Shown here: positions 38,856 through 49,402 of the stretch, piece after piece
Position numbering within the stretch: the first letter of the stretch is position 1
How the letters are laid out: the number at the start of each line of letters is the position of its first letter
Assembly: GCF_010993775.1 (NCBI RefSeq)
Contig: NZ_WOTO01000057.1
Span: 1-61,264, forward strand
DNA from: Fodinicola feengrottensis
GTDB taxonomy: Bacteria; Actinomycetota; Actinomycetes; Mycobacteriales; HKI-0501
Direction: 5' to 3'
Length of the DNA: 61,264 bases
Translations under genes and position numbers: made by a program
Notes under the pieces: generated by a model
The model's input: only the letters and a program-made list of their open reading frames with translations
Told to the model about the DNA's origin: nothing
The model's database searches: none

Positions 38856-39776
38856 CGAGATCGGTCAGCGCCGGCCCGAGCGCAAGGTCGACGCGCGCTG
38901 TCGCATGCGGGTCGCCGCGGGTTTCGCCGCGGTTCACGATGAGCACCGGCTTGCCGGCTTTGGCCGCGTACCGGACAAAACGCAGGCAGACATCACCGTC
39001 AAGGACGAACCCAGGACGAGCAACGCGCGGGAGTCGTCGACCATCCGATAGCATTCTCGCACTCGGGAAGGCGGCACGTTTTCCCCGAAAAAAAACACCA
39101 CATCCGGCTTGAGCAGTCCGGATCCGCAGGACGCGCAGTCGACCAGTTGAAATCGTCGTACGTCCGCGTCGTCCAGCTCCACATCGCCGTCCGGATTGAT
39201 CCGGCTGGTGGTCGCGTCGAAAGTGGGATTTGCCTGTCGCAACCGGCTATCCAGGTCTTCGCGCGGGCTGGTCCGTCCGCCGGCAGTCCAGGCACACGAC
39301 CCGATTCAGGCTGCCGTGCAGCTCCACCACGTCCGGGGTGCCGGCGGCCTGGTGCAGGCCGTCCACGTTTTGGGTGATGACACCGGAAAAATAGCCACCT
39401 GCCCGCAAAGCGGCGACCGCGTGGTGGCCGTCGTTGGGATCGGCGCGGGTGATCGTCCGCCAGCCGACGTGGCTGCGAGCCCAGTAGCGCGGCGGCCGTC
39501 CGCGCTCGCGACGAAATCCTCGTACGTCATCGGGGTGTGCCGGCGCAGACTGCCCTGCGCGCCCCGGTAGTCCGGGATTCCCGACTCGGTGGACAGCCCC
39601 GCGCCACTGAGCACCAGGACCTCGCCGCCGGCGACCACTCGGCAGACCTCGTCCAAGCTGGTCGTCCGTGGCCAGGATTCGCCAGTGGATGCCCAGGTCA
39701 GCGTCGGTCGCGTCCGCACCCCACGGAGTTTACGTACGATTCGGCCGTACGGGCAGGCTGCCAGGGCGTTGGTCAC
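38812..39776 (-). CDS. Sir2-family NAD-dependent deacylase (three frameshifts)
   Basis: A sirtuin of about 300 residues. VLSGAGLSTESGIPDYRG is the NAD loop, FSGVITQNVDGLHQAAG holds the conserved Gln-Asn-Asp, and VELHGSLN the catalytic His. CLDC and CASC are the two zinc pairs, and FFGENVP, LLVLGSSLTVMSA and PVLIVNRGET complete the fold. The frame changes near 39490, 39275 and 38985. The start at 39776 is uncertain, and a shorter start near LDEVCRVVAGG is possible. It would remove acyl groups from lysines in the cytoplasm. A 21-G run lies 15 bases upstream of the chosen start. Confidence 0.85.
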
Positions 39777-39790
39777 CTTCGGCCTGAATC

Positions 39791-39811
39791 GGGGGGGGGG
39801 GGGGGGGGGGG
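39791..39811. repeat. Poly-G tract (21 G)
   Basis: Positions 39791-39811 read as 21 consecutive G. The tract lies in the 328-base gap between the sirtuin gene and the second subtilase-like gene, a gap in which I see no supportable gene. In a sequence with so many homopolymer indels the true length is unreliable. Confidence 0.7.
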
Positions 39812-40104
39812 CTGAGTGTCGTCGAGTGTGGGTTTTTGTCCCGCACTCGACGTCGAGCCTGCGTGGTGCGAACCGGACAAAACTCTACCCAAACACGGTC
39901 ACGCTGTCCGCAGTCGGCCATTTGTGTGCTCGTACGGCTCAAGGGCTGCTTAAGAAGCTTGTGGTCTCACAGTCACCGGCTTAGGTTGAATTCCGAAGTG
40001 GCGCTGATTCGTGGTTCCACCGAGTCGGCGTTGCTTCGGTGCGGTCAAGCCAAAACCCCGGTTCCGGTTCACCCCTGCATTTTCCTGATTCGGTAGGAGC
40101 TCCT

Positions 40105-43084
40105 GTGGATAGACGCCGCCTGCTCGCGACCGGTTCGGCGCTCGCGTTGGCTGTTGCCTTTACCTTCACCGGCGGGATCTGGACTGCCGCCACCGCCGCG
40201 CCGTCGCCGGCGCCCGCGGTGGATGGCGCAGACGCCGGTGGCGCGGTGATCGTGGTGCTCAAAGACCAGCACCCGAACCTGAAACTGAGGGCGCAGGGGA
40301 CGCAGCGTACGTCCACCACGCGATCCGATCAGACCTCGATCGTGCAGGACATCAAGGCCCACGGCGGTACGGATGTGACGCAGCTTGTCGCCGTCAACGC
40401 CGTCGCCGCGCACCTGTCGGCCGCCGAGGTCGATCGCGTCCGCCGTAATCCGGCCGTCCAACGGGTGGTCCCGGACCTGCCGTTGCTCGTACCGTCGAAG
40501 GTCGTTTCGAAAAACAGCAAACCGCACAGCTGAGCTCGAAACTGTGCCCGAAGGATCCGGCCAAGCCGTTCCTGGAACCGGAGGCGCTTTCGGTCCTGCA
40601 CGTGGAAACCGGCAACAAGAACGACCCGGACCAGGCGTCCGCGATCGCTACCGGCAAGGGCGTGATCGTCGCGAACGACGGCATCGACGACCTCGCCGGC
40701 AACCCGAACTTCGTCCGGCCGGACGGCTCGCACGTGGTGATCGACGCCGCGGACTACACCAAGGACGACAGCGACGGCGAATATTACGGCGACGCGTCCT
40801 CGATCGCCGGACAGGGCCTGGTTGTTTACGACTACTCGAAAGAGCTGCCGTATTCCGGGCTGCCGGCCGGTTGTACGTTCCGCATCAAGGGCGTCGCGCC
40901 GGACGCCTCGTTGGTCGACACCAACAACATCGACACCCCGGAGTCGCAGAACGGCGAGGGCCAGACGACCTCGGAGTCGCAGGCGTCGCCGGGATCGACC
41001 ACGCGGTCGTGGTCGAACACGCCGACGTGATGTCCGAGTCGTACGGCTACACCCAGGCGCCCGGCCGGTATTCGCTGTTCTACGGCGCGAATGACGCGGC
41101 CGTCGCGGCCGGTGTCACGGTCGTCGTTTCCTCCGGCGACAGCGGCGTTTCCGGCACGGTGTCGTCGCCGGCCACCGATCCGCAGGTGATCGCGGTCGGG
41201 GCCACCAACACGCTCCGGCTCAACGCGCAGGCGTACGGCTATGACAACTGGATCAACAACGACATCACGCCGCTTTCCTCTGGTGGCACCGCGCCGAACA
41301 ACCGGGTCGTCGACCTGGTGGCGCCCGGCTACGGCGGCGAGGCGGCCTGCAGCCCGGCCGGCACCGACTGCCCGACCAACACGCTCACTGAGGCATTCGG
41401 TGGCACCAGCCAGTCGTGCCCGCTGGTGTCCGGCGCGGTCGCCGACATCATCCAGGCTTACGCGGATTCCCACGGTGGCGCCAAACCGACGCCGGCGCTG
41501 ATCAAGCAGGTCCTCACCAGCACCGCACAGGATGTCGGCGCGCCAGCCGATTTGCAGGGTGCTGGACTGCTGAATGTCTATGCCGCCGTACGGGCCGCTC
41601 AGCAGGTTCCGGGCGGTGCCGCCAACAACACCTCGGACTCGTCCAGTTTGGTCGCCTCCACCTCGCAAATCGCCGTCACCGGCGAGGCTGGTACGAGCAG
41701 TGCGCAGCAGGTCAGCCTTTACAACACCGGCAGCCAGCCGGCGCGGGTCGCCGGCACGTACCGTGCGCTGGACACCGCCAGCCAGCTCGGCAACACCGTC
41801 ACCGAGCCGGTCAGCGCACCGGACCCGAGTCTGCCGGTGCCGGCCGCCGGAGCGCAGGCCGCCGCGCCGATCACCTTCACCGTGCCCGCTGGTCTGGATC
41901 GGTTGAACGCGGATCTGGTGATCCCGGATCCGACCAACTCGACGATCCTTTCCTTCACCCTGATCGATCCGAAGGGCCGGCTCGCGCAGATCTCCTACGA
42001 CTACGGCAAAGTCGTCGCTGCGCGTCCGGGCACTTTTGGTACCGTGCCGAACATCCAGCACGTCGAGGTAGCCGCGCCGACCAAGGGCACCTGGACGGTG
42101 AAGGTATTGTGGGCCAACGGCCGCTCGCACCTGCAGGAGCTGCCGAACGTGCCGGGTAGTTATCGCGGCAACGTTTCCTTCCGGGCCACCGGACAGCACT
42201 ACACCACCGCGAAAGCTTCGGCGCCGGTCACGATTCCCAGTCACGGCAGCGTCACCGTGCCGCTGAACGTCAAGCTGCCGAGCGCTCCCGGCGACCACCC
42301 GGAGTCGGTGCAGTTCGCCGGCAGCAATGGCGGGCAGACCTCGCTGCCGGTGCTGCGTCGGACGCTGATTCCCACCAATGGCGGCAGTTTCAAGACGACG
42401 ATCACCAGCAGTGTCGGTCGTGGCGTGGGTCAGATCAGCACGTACAATCTGGACGTACCAACGGGAAAGAACGAGCTCGACGTCACTTTTTCCACACCGC
42501 TGACGCGAGCGTCGACAACCCGCTGTCGTTCTACCTGATCGACCCGAACGGAAAGATCGTCGCCCGGGACACCACCACGCCCGCGACCACGCTGCAGGGC
42601 GTCGGGTCGGACAAGCCCACCGCGGACGCCGGTCTGGTGCAGGCCAAGCCGATCGCCGGTCGCTGGGAAATCGACGTGGTTCTCAACCTGACGACCAGTG
42701 GCAACGAATTCACCCAGACGGTGAAGGGAACGGTCGGATACAACGGATCCGCGGTCGGTGTGTACGCACTGCCCACCAATCCGACCGCGACTATTGCCGC
42801 TGGCAGTAGCAAACCGGTGAGTTTGCGGGTCACCAACCCGGCCGGGGTGGGCCGGTCGTTCCGGCTGACGAGCGCCACCGGCGATGTCACCGGCGGCGCG
42901 GTCAGCACGCCGATTTACCTGGCGGCCGGTATGACCGCGCTGTTCACCGCGAATGTCGTTCCGGTGGCCGCGCCAGGGACGGCAGTGCAGGGGTACGCTT
43001 TACGTGGTGAGCAACACGAGCGTACGCAACGGAGTGCAGCAAATCGCCGCACTTCCGTACGCGTACACGGTAGGCGGGGTTTAG
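40105..43084 (+). CDS. Secreted subtilase-like protein with degenerate active site (four or more frameshifts)
   Basis: The predicted protein has about 990 residues. It starts at a GTG preceded by GGTAGGAG and has a signal peptide (RRRLLATGSALALAVAFTF) and a propeptide-inhibitor region (DVTQLVAVNAVAAHLSAAEV). The S8-like domain includes GVIVANDGIDD (Asp), VVVSSGDSGVSGTVSSPATD and EAFGGTSQSCPLVSGAVAD (Ser, in an unusual GTSQSCP context). The expected HGTH region reads DASSIAGQG, so I see no catalytic His. The remaining 500 residues are Ig-like and P-domain-like (APTKGTWTVKVLW, SLRVTNPAGVGRSFRL). Breaks lie near 40515, 41015, 42500 and 43010. It may be inactive or use a different residue. Confidence 0.75.
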
Positions 43085-43092
43085 CTTGACTC

Positions 43093-43122
43093 CTGGGTAA
43101 GGCGTCTCGGCGCCTTACCCAG
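43093..43122. terminator. Hairpin terminator between convergent genes
   Basis: CTGGGTAAGGCG (43093-43104) and CGCCTTACCCAG (43111-43122) form a perfect 12-base stem with a TCTCGG loop. It starts nine bases after the subtilase-like stop and contains the stop of the convergent isochorismatase-like gene, so it can act in both directions. Confidence 0.88.
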
Positions 43123-43667
43123 CTGCTGCTATCCAGTCGTCGACGGTGGTCACCTCGGCTTGACGCGGGAAGACTTTTCCCACCAATACCTGGTGGACTT
43201 CCGGGTCAGGGTCGAAGCAACCGTCGGACAGGACGGTGAGCTGGTAGTCGAGGTCGGCGGCCTGGCGCAGGGTGGACAGCACGACACCGCTGGTGGCGAT
43301 GCCGGTCAGCACCAGATGCTCGATGCCGGCCGAGCGCAGCACCACTTCCAGGTCGCTGCCGGTGAAAGCGCTGACCCGCTTTTTGGTGACCACGATTTCG
43401 CCAGGCCGCGGCGCCACAGACTGATCGATGGCGGCGTGCGGATCGGCCTCGGTGAAGGCAGTTGGCGGCACCGCGGCGAATATCTTGTTACCGTGCGTGC
43501 GCTTCCGGATGGCCGGTGCGAAAACCGATCACGACATGGATGACGGGAATGCCGGCCTCCCGGGCGGATCCGACCGCTCGCGCGAGTCGGGGCAGGTAGG
43601 TGCGGTCGGAGACGTGAGCGGTGATGGCTTTCTGTACGTCCATCACGAGCAGGGCGGATGTGGTCAT
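43115..43667 (-). CDS. Isochorismatase-like cysteine hydrolase (one frameshift)
   Basis: A protein of about 184 residues. ALLVMDVQKAI carries the catalytic Asp, IVVTKKRVSAFTGSDLEVVL the Lys and the cis-peptide region, and HLVLTGIATSGVVLST occupies the nucleophile position. The usual Cys of TxxCV is replaced by Ser-Gly (ATSGVVL), so the activity is doubtful. The frame changes near 43520. It precedes nothing on its own strand, and the MFS gene ends 18 bases upstream of its start, so MarR, MFS and this protein may form one operon. Confidence 0.82.
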
Positions 43668-43684
43668 GAGTCCTTCACTTTCCG

Positions 43685-45083
43685 TTATTTGGCGGCGATT
43701 TCAGTAGGTGCCGGTTGCTCGACGGGTGGCCGGCCGACGCGTGCCAGCGTCCGGTCCGCCGCGGTCACCACGAGGAACAGGACCGCGAGCACGAGCATGA
43801 ACCAACCGAGGCCGTGCAGGCCGGCGGTGTCGGCGCGGTGTGGATAGAAGGCTCCGGCGGCGGCCGAGGCGATCATCGCGCCGAGGTAAGCGAAAGTGCG
43901 GAGCAGGCCGGCGGAGGAAGCCAGCCGGTCCGGGTCGGCTTGGTGATAGACGGCATTCTGCAGGGCAAGGCTGTTGAGGCCCTGCGGGAGGCCGAAAACA
44001 ACGGCGACAATGACCAGCAGCCAGATCGGGCTGGTGGGTTGCAGCAGCAGCAACAAAACGCACGCCACGATCTGGGCAGTGGCTCCCACCAGCAGCTTGC
44101 CGCGAATTTCCGGACGCCGGCCGGTCGTCACCGAGACCAGGATCCCGGTCAGGAACAGTGGCAGCTGGGCCAGTCCGGCCTGCGACGGGCTCAGCCCGCG
44201 CCCTTCTTCCATCCATTGCGTGTAGCCAAAAAGCACCGCATAAGCCACCACGTAAGCGAGCATGCTGCGGATGTAGGTCACCAGCAGCGGCAGGTTACCG
44301 CCGAGCACTCGTACGTCCAGGAACGGGTTTTTTGAGTGCGCAATTCCCGGATGACCAGGCCAGCCGCCGCGGTCGCCGCGATCAGCGGCAAATACCAGTG
44401 CGCGAGTTGCGGGCTGAGCAGGAAAAGTAGCAGCGCCACCAGCATGGTCGCGAAAAGCGCCCATGCCCGGCAGATCCAGCACAGCCAACGAACGTACGCT
44501 CGCGGCTCGGTCGTTCTTTGGCAGCCGAACCGCGCCGACAATCAGGCCGACGGCCGCCAGTGGGATGTTGATCGCGAGGGTGGTTCGCCAGCCGCCGAGG
44601 CCGATCAGCAGTCCGCCGAGGCTGGGGCCGATGACGGCGACGGTTTGGGTGGCGATCGCGAGCGTCGTCAGCACGCCCGCCGGACTGTCCCGGCCAGTCC
44701 GCGTCGCCTCGCTGCGAATCAGGTACATCGCGGCCGGATATCCAGCGCACGTACCAAAAACCGAGCAACACCCTCGCGATCACCAGGACCGGCAGGTTCG
44801 GCGCGAACGTGCCGACCACGCCGGCGAGCCCAGTCAGTGCGGTGCCGGCGAGGAAAAGCCACCGCGGCCCGAACAGATCCACCAGCCGGCCGACCACTGG
44901 CTGCCCTATCGCGGTCGCCAGATAGAGAGACGCGACCAGCCACGCGGTTTGTGAAGGTGGAGCGCCGAAAGCGGCACCGATCGGGATCAGCGACACCGCG
45001 ATGATCGAGGAATTGACCGGATTCAGCACCGAGCCCAGGATCATCGGCGCGAGTAGTCGTCGATCGAAAGTGTCGGCTTTCAT
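43685..45083 (-). CDS. MFS drug-efflux-type transporter (about three frameshifts)
   Basis: A membrane transporter of about 466 residues with 12 or more hydrophobic segments. PMILGSVLNPVNSSIIAVSL, LYLATAIGQPVVGRLVDLFG and RVLLGF are the family A motifs of EmrB/QacA-like carriers, and LPLFLTGILVSVTTGR lies in the second half. Breaks are near 44740, 44455 and 44330. The ATG overlaps the stop of a MarR regulator by four bases, the classic layout of a repressed efflux pump. Confidence 0.85.
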
Positions 45084-45523
45084 TGCTGTATCAGCGTTTC
45101 CAACAGTGCGCAGGCGGTGATGATGGTCTGTCGCTCCTGCTCTGTCAGCTGGGATTGCAGCGAGCGAGCCAACCATTCCTCGCTGGCCTGTCGCCGGTCA
45201 TTGATGTACGCGAGGCCGGCCTCGCTGACCGAGATGACCTGCCGCCGCCCGTCATGGGGATCTGGCTGGCGGTCGATCAGGTCGCGCTGGTCCAGCGCCG
45301 CGAGCGTCGCCGCCATCGACTGCGGGCGTACGCCCTCGGCCGCTGCCAAGGCGCTGGCCGACGCTGGGCCGGTTTTGTCCAGCCTGCTGAGCACGGCTGT
45401 CTGTGACGGCGACAGCCCCTCGGTGTCGTACATCTCCTTGAGCCGCCGCCGCAACCGGCTGAACACCACTCGCACATCGCGCGCGGCTCGTACGGCCGAC
45501 GTGCCCTCGGTGATCTTGTCCAT
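45080..45523 (-). CDS. MarR-family regulator
   Basis: An intact 147-residue repressor. VFSRLRRRLKEMYDTEGLSP, the winged helix LSRLDKTGPASASALAAAEG and VRPQSMAATLAALDQRDLID, then the wing PDPHDGRRQVISVSEAG are all clear. Its stop overlaps the MFS start (ATGA), so it probably controls that pump and itself. The 51 bases upstream contain repeated TTCAG/CTGA elements, but I cannot define one operator. Confidence 0.92.
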   Translation of the reverse strand: MDKITEGTSAVRAARDVRVVFSRLRRRLKEMYDTEGLSPSQTAVLSRLDKTGPASASALAAAEGVRPQSMAATLAALDQRDLIDRQPDPHDGRRQVISVSEAGLAYINDRRQASEEWLARSLQSQLTEQERQTIITACALLETLIQQ

Positions 45524-45574
45524 GCCCTCACCCTAGAACCTTCAGGTCAGACTGTCCAGTTCGAGCTGATCAGT

Positions 45575-46363
45575 TCAGCCTGTCGACTCATCAGTCAGGG
45601 TGACGAGGCGGGCCAGTGCGCGTACGACCGCGTTGATTCCCTCGGTCGGAGCTCCGCCGGGCTCGGTCAGGTAGATGTCCCGGCGGATCTCGATCATGAG
45701 CGCGGTGACAGCAGGGACTTCGCGATAGTGCTTGAGTGGGACGTACGCGCCACTGAAAGGCGTGTTCACGTCGAGGTCGCCGAGTGCGGAAAATGCTTCT
45801 GTCGCGGCAAAACGCAGCTGCCCGGGAGTGTGGAACTCGTCGACACCGAGGCAGATCGCCGGCCGGTTGCCGGTCGCGTGCAATTCGTACGGCAATGGCT
45901 CGCTGGGGTAGGAATGCACGTCGATAATGACCGCGCGGCCGGTCGCGGCTAACCGGTCGTCCACCAATTCGGTCATGGCCGCCGCGTAAGGATGGTAGTA
46001 GCGGTTGAGTAATTCCTCGATGTGGTCGGGATTTTCTGGCCGCAGGGGCTGACAGTGCGACGTGCGCAGGTAAACCGCTCCCATGCCAACCGTGCGCATT
46101 TCCTCGCGTTCGTCCGGAAACCTTTCCGGGTCGATGACCAGTCGTGACAATTCGTTGTGAAAAATCCATGGCCGGGTGTTCTTCGCCGCGCCGGACGCGA
46201 TGAGCCCGGTGTGCGCGTCGGTCATCCGGTCCAGCTCGACGGCCAACGCGGTGTCGTCGAGGAGGATGTGCTTGCGGACGTACGCGGGCAGCGTCCGAGA
46301 TCCATGCGGTACGTGCAGGATCACCGGGGACTGCGCCGCGCCGGGAACGATACGGAAACTCAT
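45575..46363 (-). CDS. N-formylglutamate amidohydrolase-like protein
   Basis: An intact 262-residue protein. VILHVPHGSRTLPAYVRK, LAVELDRMTDAHTGLIAS, IDVHSYPSEPLPYE and ALMIEIRRDIYL are the signatures of the HutG-type amidohydrolase superfamily, including the metal-binding His and Glu residues. The ATG at 46363 is preferred over an upstream frame rich in Arg and Ser. No histidine-catabolism genes adjoin it, so the substrate may be another N-acyl amino acid. Confidence 0.85.
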   Translation of the reverse strand: MSFRIVPGAAQSPVILHVPHGSRTLPAYVRKHILLDDTALAVELDRMTDAHTGLIASGAAKNTRPWIFHNELSRLVIDPERFPDEREEMRTVGMGAVYLRTSHCQPLRPENPDHIEELLNRYYHPYAAAMTELVDDRLAATGRAVIIDVHSYPSEPLPYELHATGNRPAICLGVDEFHTPGQLRFAATEAFSALGDLDVNTPFSGAYVPLKHYREVPAVTALMIEIRRDIYLTEPGGAPTEGINAVVRALARLVTLTDESTG

Positions 46364-46447
46364 CGCTCCATTGTCAGACCGCCTTGAACGCGCCGCCGTC
46401 GACTCTTGCCGGAGGCCGGCCGGCGGCGGCGCCGATACGCTGGGCAC

Positions 46448-47585
46448 ATGACGAAAGGGCGATGGCTGGCGCCGGTGGACCTGGCCGGCTCGCGATCGGT
46501 GTGCTGGTGCTCTGTGCGGTGACCGCGATCGGTCAGCAGCGGCCGACCCTGCTGCCTTTGTGGCTCACTTTCTCGACGCCACCGCAAACCGCGATCACCG
46601 TCATCGTCGCCGTTCTCTGCGCCGGTGCTGTCTGGATCGCGCACCGGCATCCGTGGCCGCTCTTCCTGGTGGCGTCGGTGTTTTACGTGACTCAGTCGCT
46701 GCTGCCACCGGTGCTGGCCGCGGCTTACGTCGCCGGCAGCCGGTTGGTACGCCGGAAGCATCTCGTCTGGTTCTGTTGCGTGGCGGTCGCGCTGGTCATC
46801 GTCGTGACGTACGTGACCGGCGGCTCGGAGGTCCTGACCGCGGCCGCCAGCAACCTGGTTTTCGCCGTCCTCGGGTTCGCTGTTGGGCTGCTCGTACAGG
46901 CCCGCCGGCAGGTGGTCGAAGGCCTGCGCGAGCGGACCGAACAGCTGCAGCGGTCACACGAGATCGAGATCGAGCGGGCCCGGATCGCCGAACGAGCTCG
47001 GATCGCCCGCGAGATGCACGACGTGGTGGCGCACCAGGTTTCGCTGATGGTGCTGCACGCCGGAGGTCTCGAGATGCACCTGACAGAGCCGAAGCTGGCG
47101 GCCGAGGCGGAGCTGATCCGGACCACCGGCCGCGAGGCGCTGACCCAGCTGCGCCAGGTGCTCGGCGTGTTGCGCGAGGGCGACGCCGCGGTCGAACCGC
47201 CGCCGACGCTGGCCGACCTGGATCGCCTGGTGGAGAGGGCGGGGTTGCCCGTTACCCGCACCGTCGAGGGTGTCCCACGACCGTTGCCGGACGCGGTGGA
47301 ACGCACGGCGTACCGGCTTGTCCAGGAGGCGCTGACGAACGTACACAAGCACGCCACCGGCGCGGCCGCCGAGATTTCGTTGCGCTACCTGCCATCCACG
47401 CTTGAAGTGTCGGTACGCAACGAGCCGCCGACGGCGGCCGTCCACTCGCTGCCGGGCAGCGGGCTCGGGCTGGTCGGCTCCAGGAGCGGATCGACCTGCT
47501 GCATGGCGACTTCGCCAGCCAGCGCCGCCTGGATGGCGGTTTCGTGGTGTCCGCACGCATCCCAACCTCCGGAGAGCCAGCATGA
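46448..47585 (+). CDS. NarL-type sensor histidine kinase (two frameshifts)
   Basis: A membrane kinase of about 379 residues. The reading opens MTKGRWLAPVDLAGSR and shifts near 46490 into LAIGVLVLCAVTAIG. Four or five membrane segments, a coiled linker (LRERTEQLQRSHEIEIERAR) and HisKA_3 with the phospho-His in REMHDVVAHQVS follow. ATP-binding boxes are ALTNVHKHA and GSGLGLVG. A second shift near 47482 restores LQERIDLLHGDFASQRRL to a stop overlapping the next ATG. It pairs with the following regulator. Confidence 0.88.
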
Positions 47586-48229
47586 TCCGCGTCCTGATCG
47601 TCGACGACGAGGCGCTCGTACGCGCGGGCCTGCGGCTCATCCTCGACCCGGCCCCGGACATCGAGGTGGTCGCGGAGGCCTCGAACGGCTCCGAAGCAAG
47701 CCAAGCGTGCCGTCGGCACCGTGTCGATGTGGTCCTTATGGACGTACGCATGCCGGTCATGGACGGCCTGACAGCGGCCGGCGAAATCGGCCGGCTGCCG
47801 GGTGCGCCGAAGGTCATCATGCTGACCACCTTCGATCTCGACGAATACGTCCATGCCGCCCTGCGCGCTGGCGCGGTTGGCTTCCTGCTGAAAGACACCC
47901 CACCGCAGGAGCTGGCCGGCGCCGTACGCACCGTCGCCGCCGGCAGTGCGATGCTCGCCCCGGCGGTGACCAAACGACTCATCGAGGAATTCGCCCGTAC
48001 TCCCCAGAAATCCGCCCCGGCTCGCGCCCAGCTGGCCGCACTGACCGACCGGGAAACCACGGTCATCCGAGCGGTCGCCCGAGGGCTGTCCAATCACGAG
48101 ATCGGACGCACGCTTTCGATGAGCGAGGCGACCGTGAAAACTCACGTGAGCCGCTCCCTTTCGAAGCTGGGCCTGACAAATCGCGTACAAGCCGCCATCC
48201 TGGTGCACGACGCTGGCCTGCTGGACTGA
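47582..48229 (+). CDS. NarL/FixJ-family response regulator
   Basis: An intact 215-residue regulator. Receiver: MIRVLIVDDEALVRAG, acceptor Asp54 in VLMDVRMPVMDG, and LLKDTPPQEL with the conserved Lys. The LuxR-type helix-turn-helix is ALTDRETTVIRAVARGLSNHE through SEATVKTHVSRSLSKL. It overlaps the kinase stop by four bases (ATGA). The stimulus is unknown. Confidence 0.94.
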   Translation: MIRVLIVDDEALVRAGLRLILDPAPDIEVVAEASNGSEASQACRRHRVDVVLMDVRMPVMDGLTAAGEIGRLPGAPKVIMLTTFDLDEYVHAALRAGAVGFLLKDTPPQELAGAVRTVAAGSAMLAPAVTKRLIEEFARTPQKSAPARAQLAALTDRETTVIRAVARGLSNHEIGRTLSMSEATVKTHVSRSLSKLGLTNRVQAAILVHDAGLLD

Positions 48230-48354
48230 GCCCGACCACCGCAGTGTCGAGTATTTCTTGGTGATGGGTGCGGGGTTAGTCCGGTGATGACGCGATGGTG
48301 GTCGCGTAACGTATGTCCGCGCTGTTGTGTCTCTCGTTGAGAAAGGTTTCGGAC

Positions 48355-49318
48355 ATGCCCGAGCTCTACCCCGCAGGTGAGCCGTACGACCACGGAATGC
48401 TCGACGTCGGCGACGGCAACCGCGTCTACTGGGAGGTGAGCGGCAACCCGAAAGGCAAACCAGCGCTGAACGTCCACGGCGGCCCCGGAGGCGGGTTCTC
48501 GCCGACGCCGCGTCCGTCCGCGTTCGACCCGAGCCGCTACCGGATCATCCGCTTCGACCAACGCGGCTGTGGACGCAGTACGCCGCACGCGAGCGATCCG
48601 GCTACCAGCATGCGCTACAACACGACGCATCATTTGATCGCGGACATGGAGTTGCTGCGTACGCACCTGGGCATCGAACGCTGGATGCTCTTCGGTGGTT
48701 CTTGGGGGACCCGCGCTGATCCTCGCCTACGCCCAGCGGTATCCGGACCGGGTGTCGGAGATCGTCCTGGTGTCCCTGACCACCGCTCGTCGCTCGGAAA
48801 TCGACTGGCTGTATCGCGGCGTCGGCCGGTTTTTCCCTGAAGCCTGGGACAAATTTCGGGACGGAGTCCCCGAGGCCGAGCGCGACGGCGACCTGGTGGC
48901 GGCGTACGCGCGGCTGATGGAAAACCCCAGCGCCGACGTACGAGCGAAGGCGGCCATCGACTGGCTGACCTGGGAGGACGCCGTAGTGTCAGCGGAGCCA
49001 AGCGGATCGCTGAACGTCTACACCGGGCGGCCAGCCGCCGCCCAACTGGCCTTCGTGCGGATCTGCTCGCACTACTTCAGCAACGGCGCGTGGCTCGAAG
49101 AGGGCGCCCTGATCCGCAACGCTGACCGCCTGGCCGGCATCCCCGGCGTACTGGTCCACGGCCGGCTCGACATGGGCTGCCCCATCGGAACCGCGTGGGA
49201 ACTCACCAAAAGGTGGCCGGATGCGGAGCTGATCGTCGTCGGCGACTCGGGACACACCGGCAGTGACGCCATGCGCGAGAATGTCATCAATGCGCTCAAT
49301 CGATTCGCCCAGCAATAG
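48355..49318 (+). CDS. Prolyl iminopeptidase (one frameshift)
   Basis: An alpha/beta hydrolase of the S33 family of about 321 residues that removes N-terminal proline. It shows LNVHGGPGGGFSP, IIRFDQRGCGRSTPHA, the nucleophile elbow FGGSWG, the Asp in HGRLDMGCP and the His in GDSGHTGS. The frame changes at about 48706, where GGSWG runs on as ALILAYAQRYPDRV. I chose the ATG at 48355 because prolyl iminopeptidases start MxELYP. An in-frame ATG fourteen codons earlier is less likely. Confidence 0.88.
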
Positions 49319-49402
49319 CGCAACGGAAAGCAATCTGCGATGCTGCTCAATAAATCTCCCGATTCTACTTAATTTCGAGGAAATTTCTGCTTCACTCGGT
49401 AA

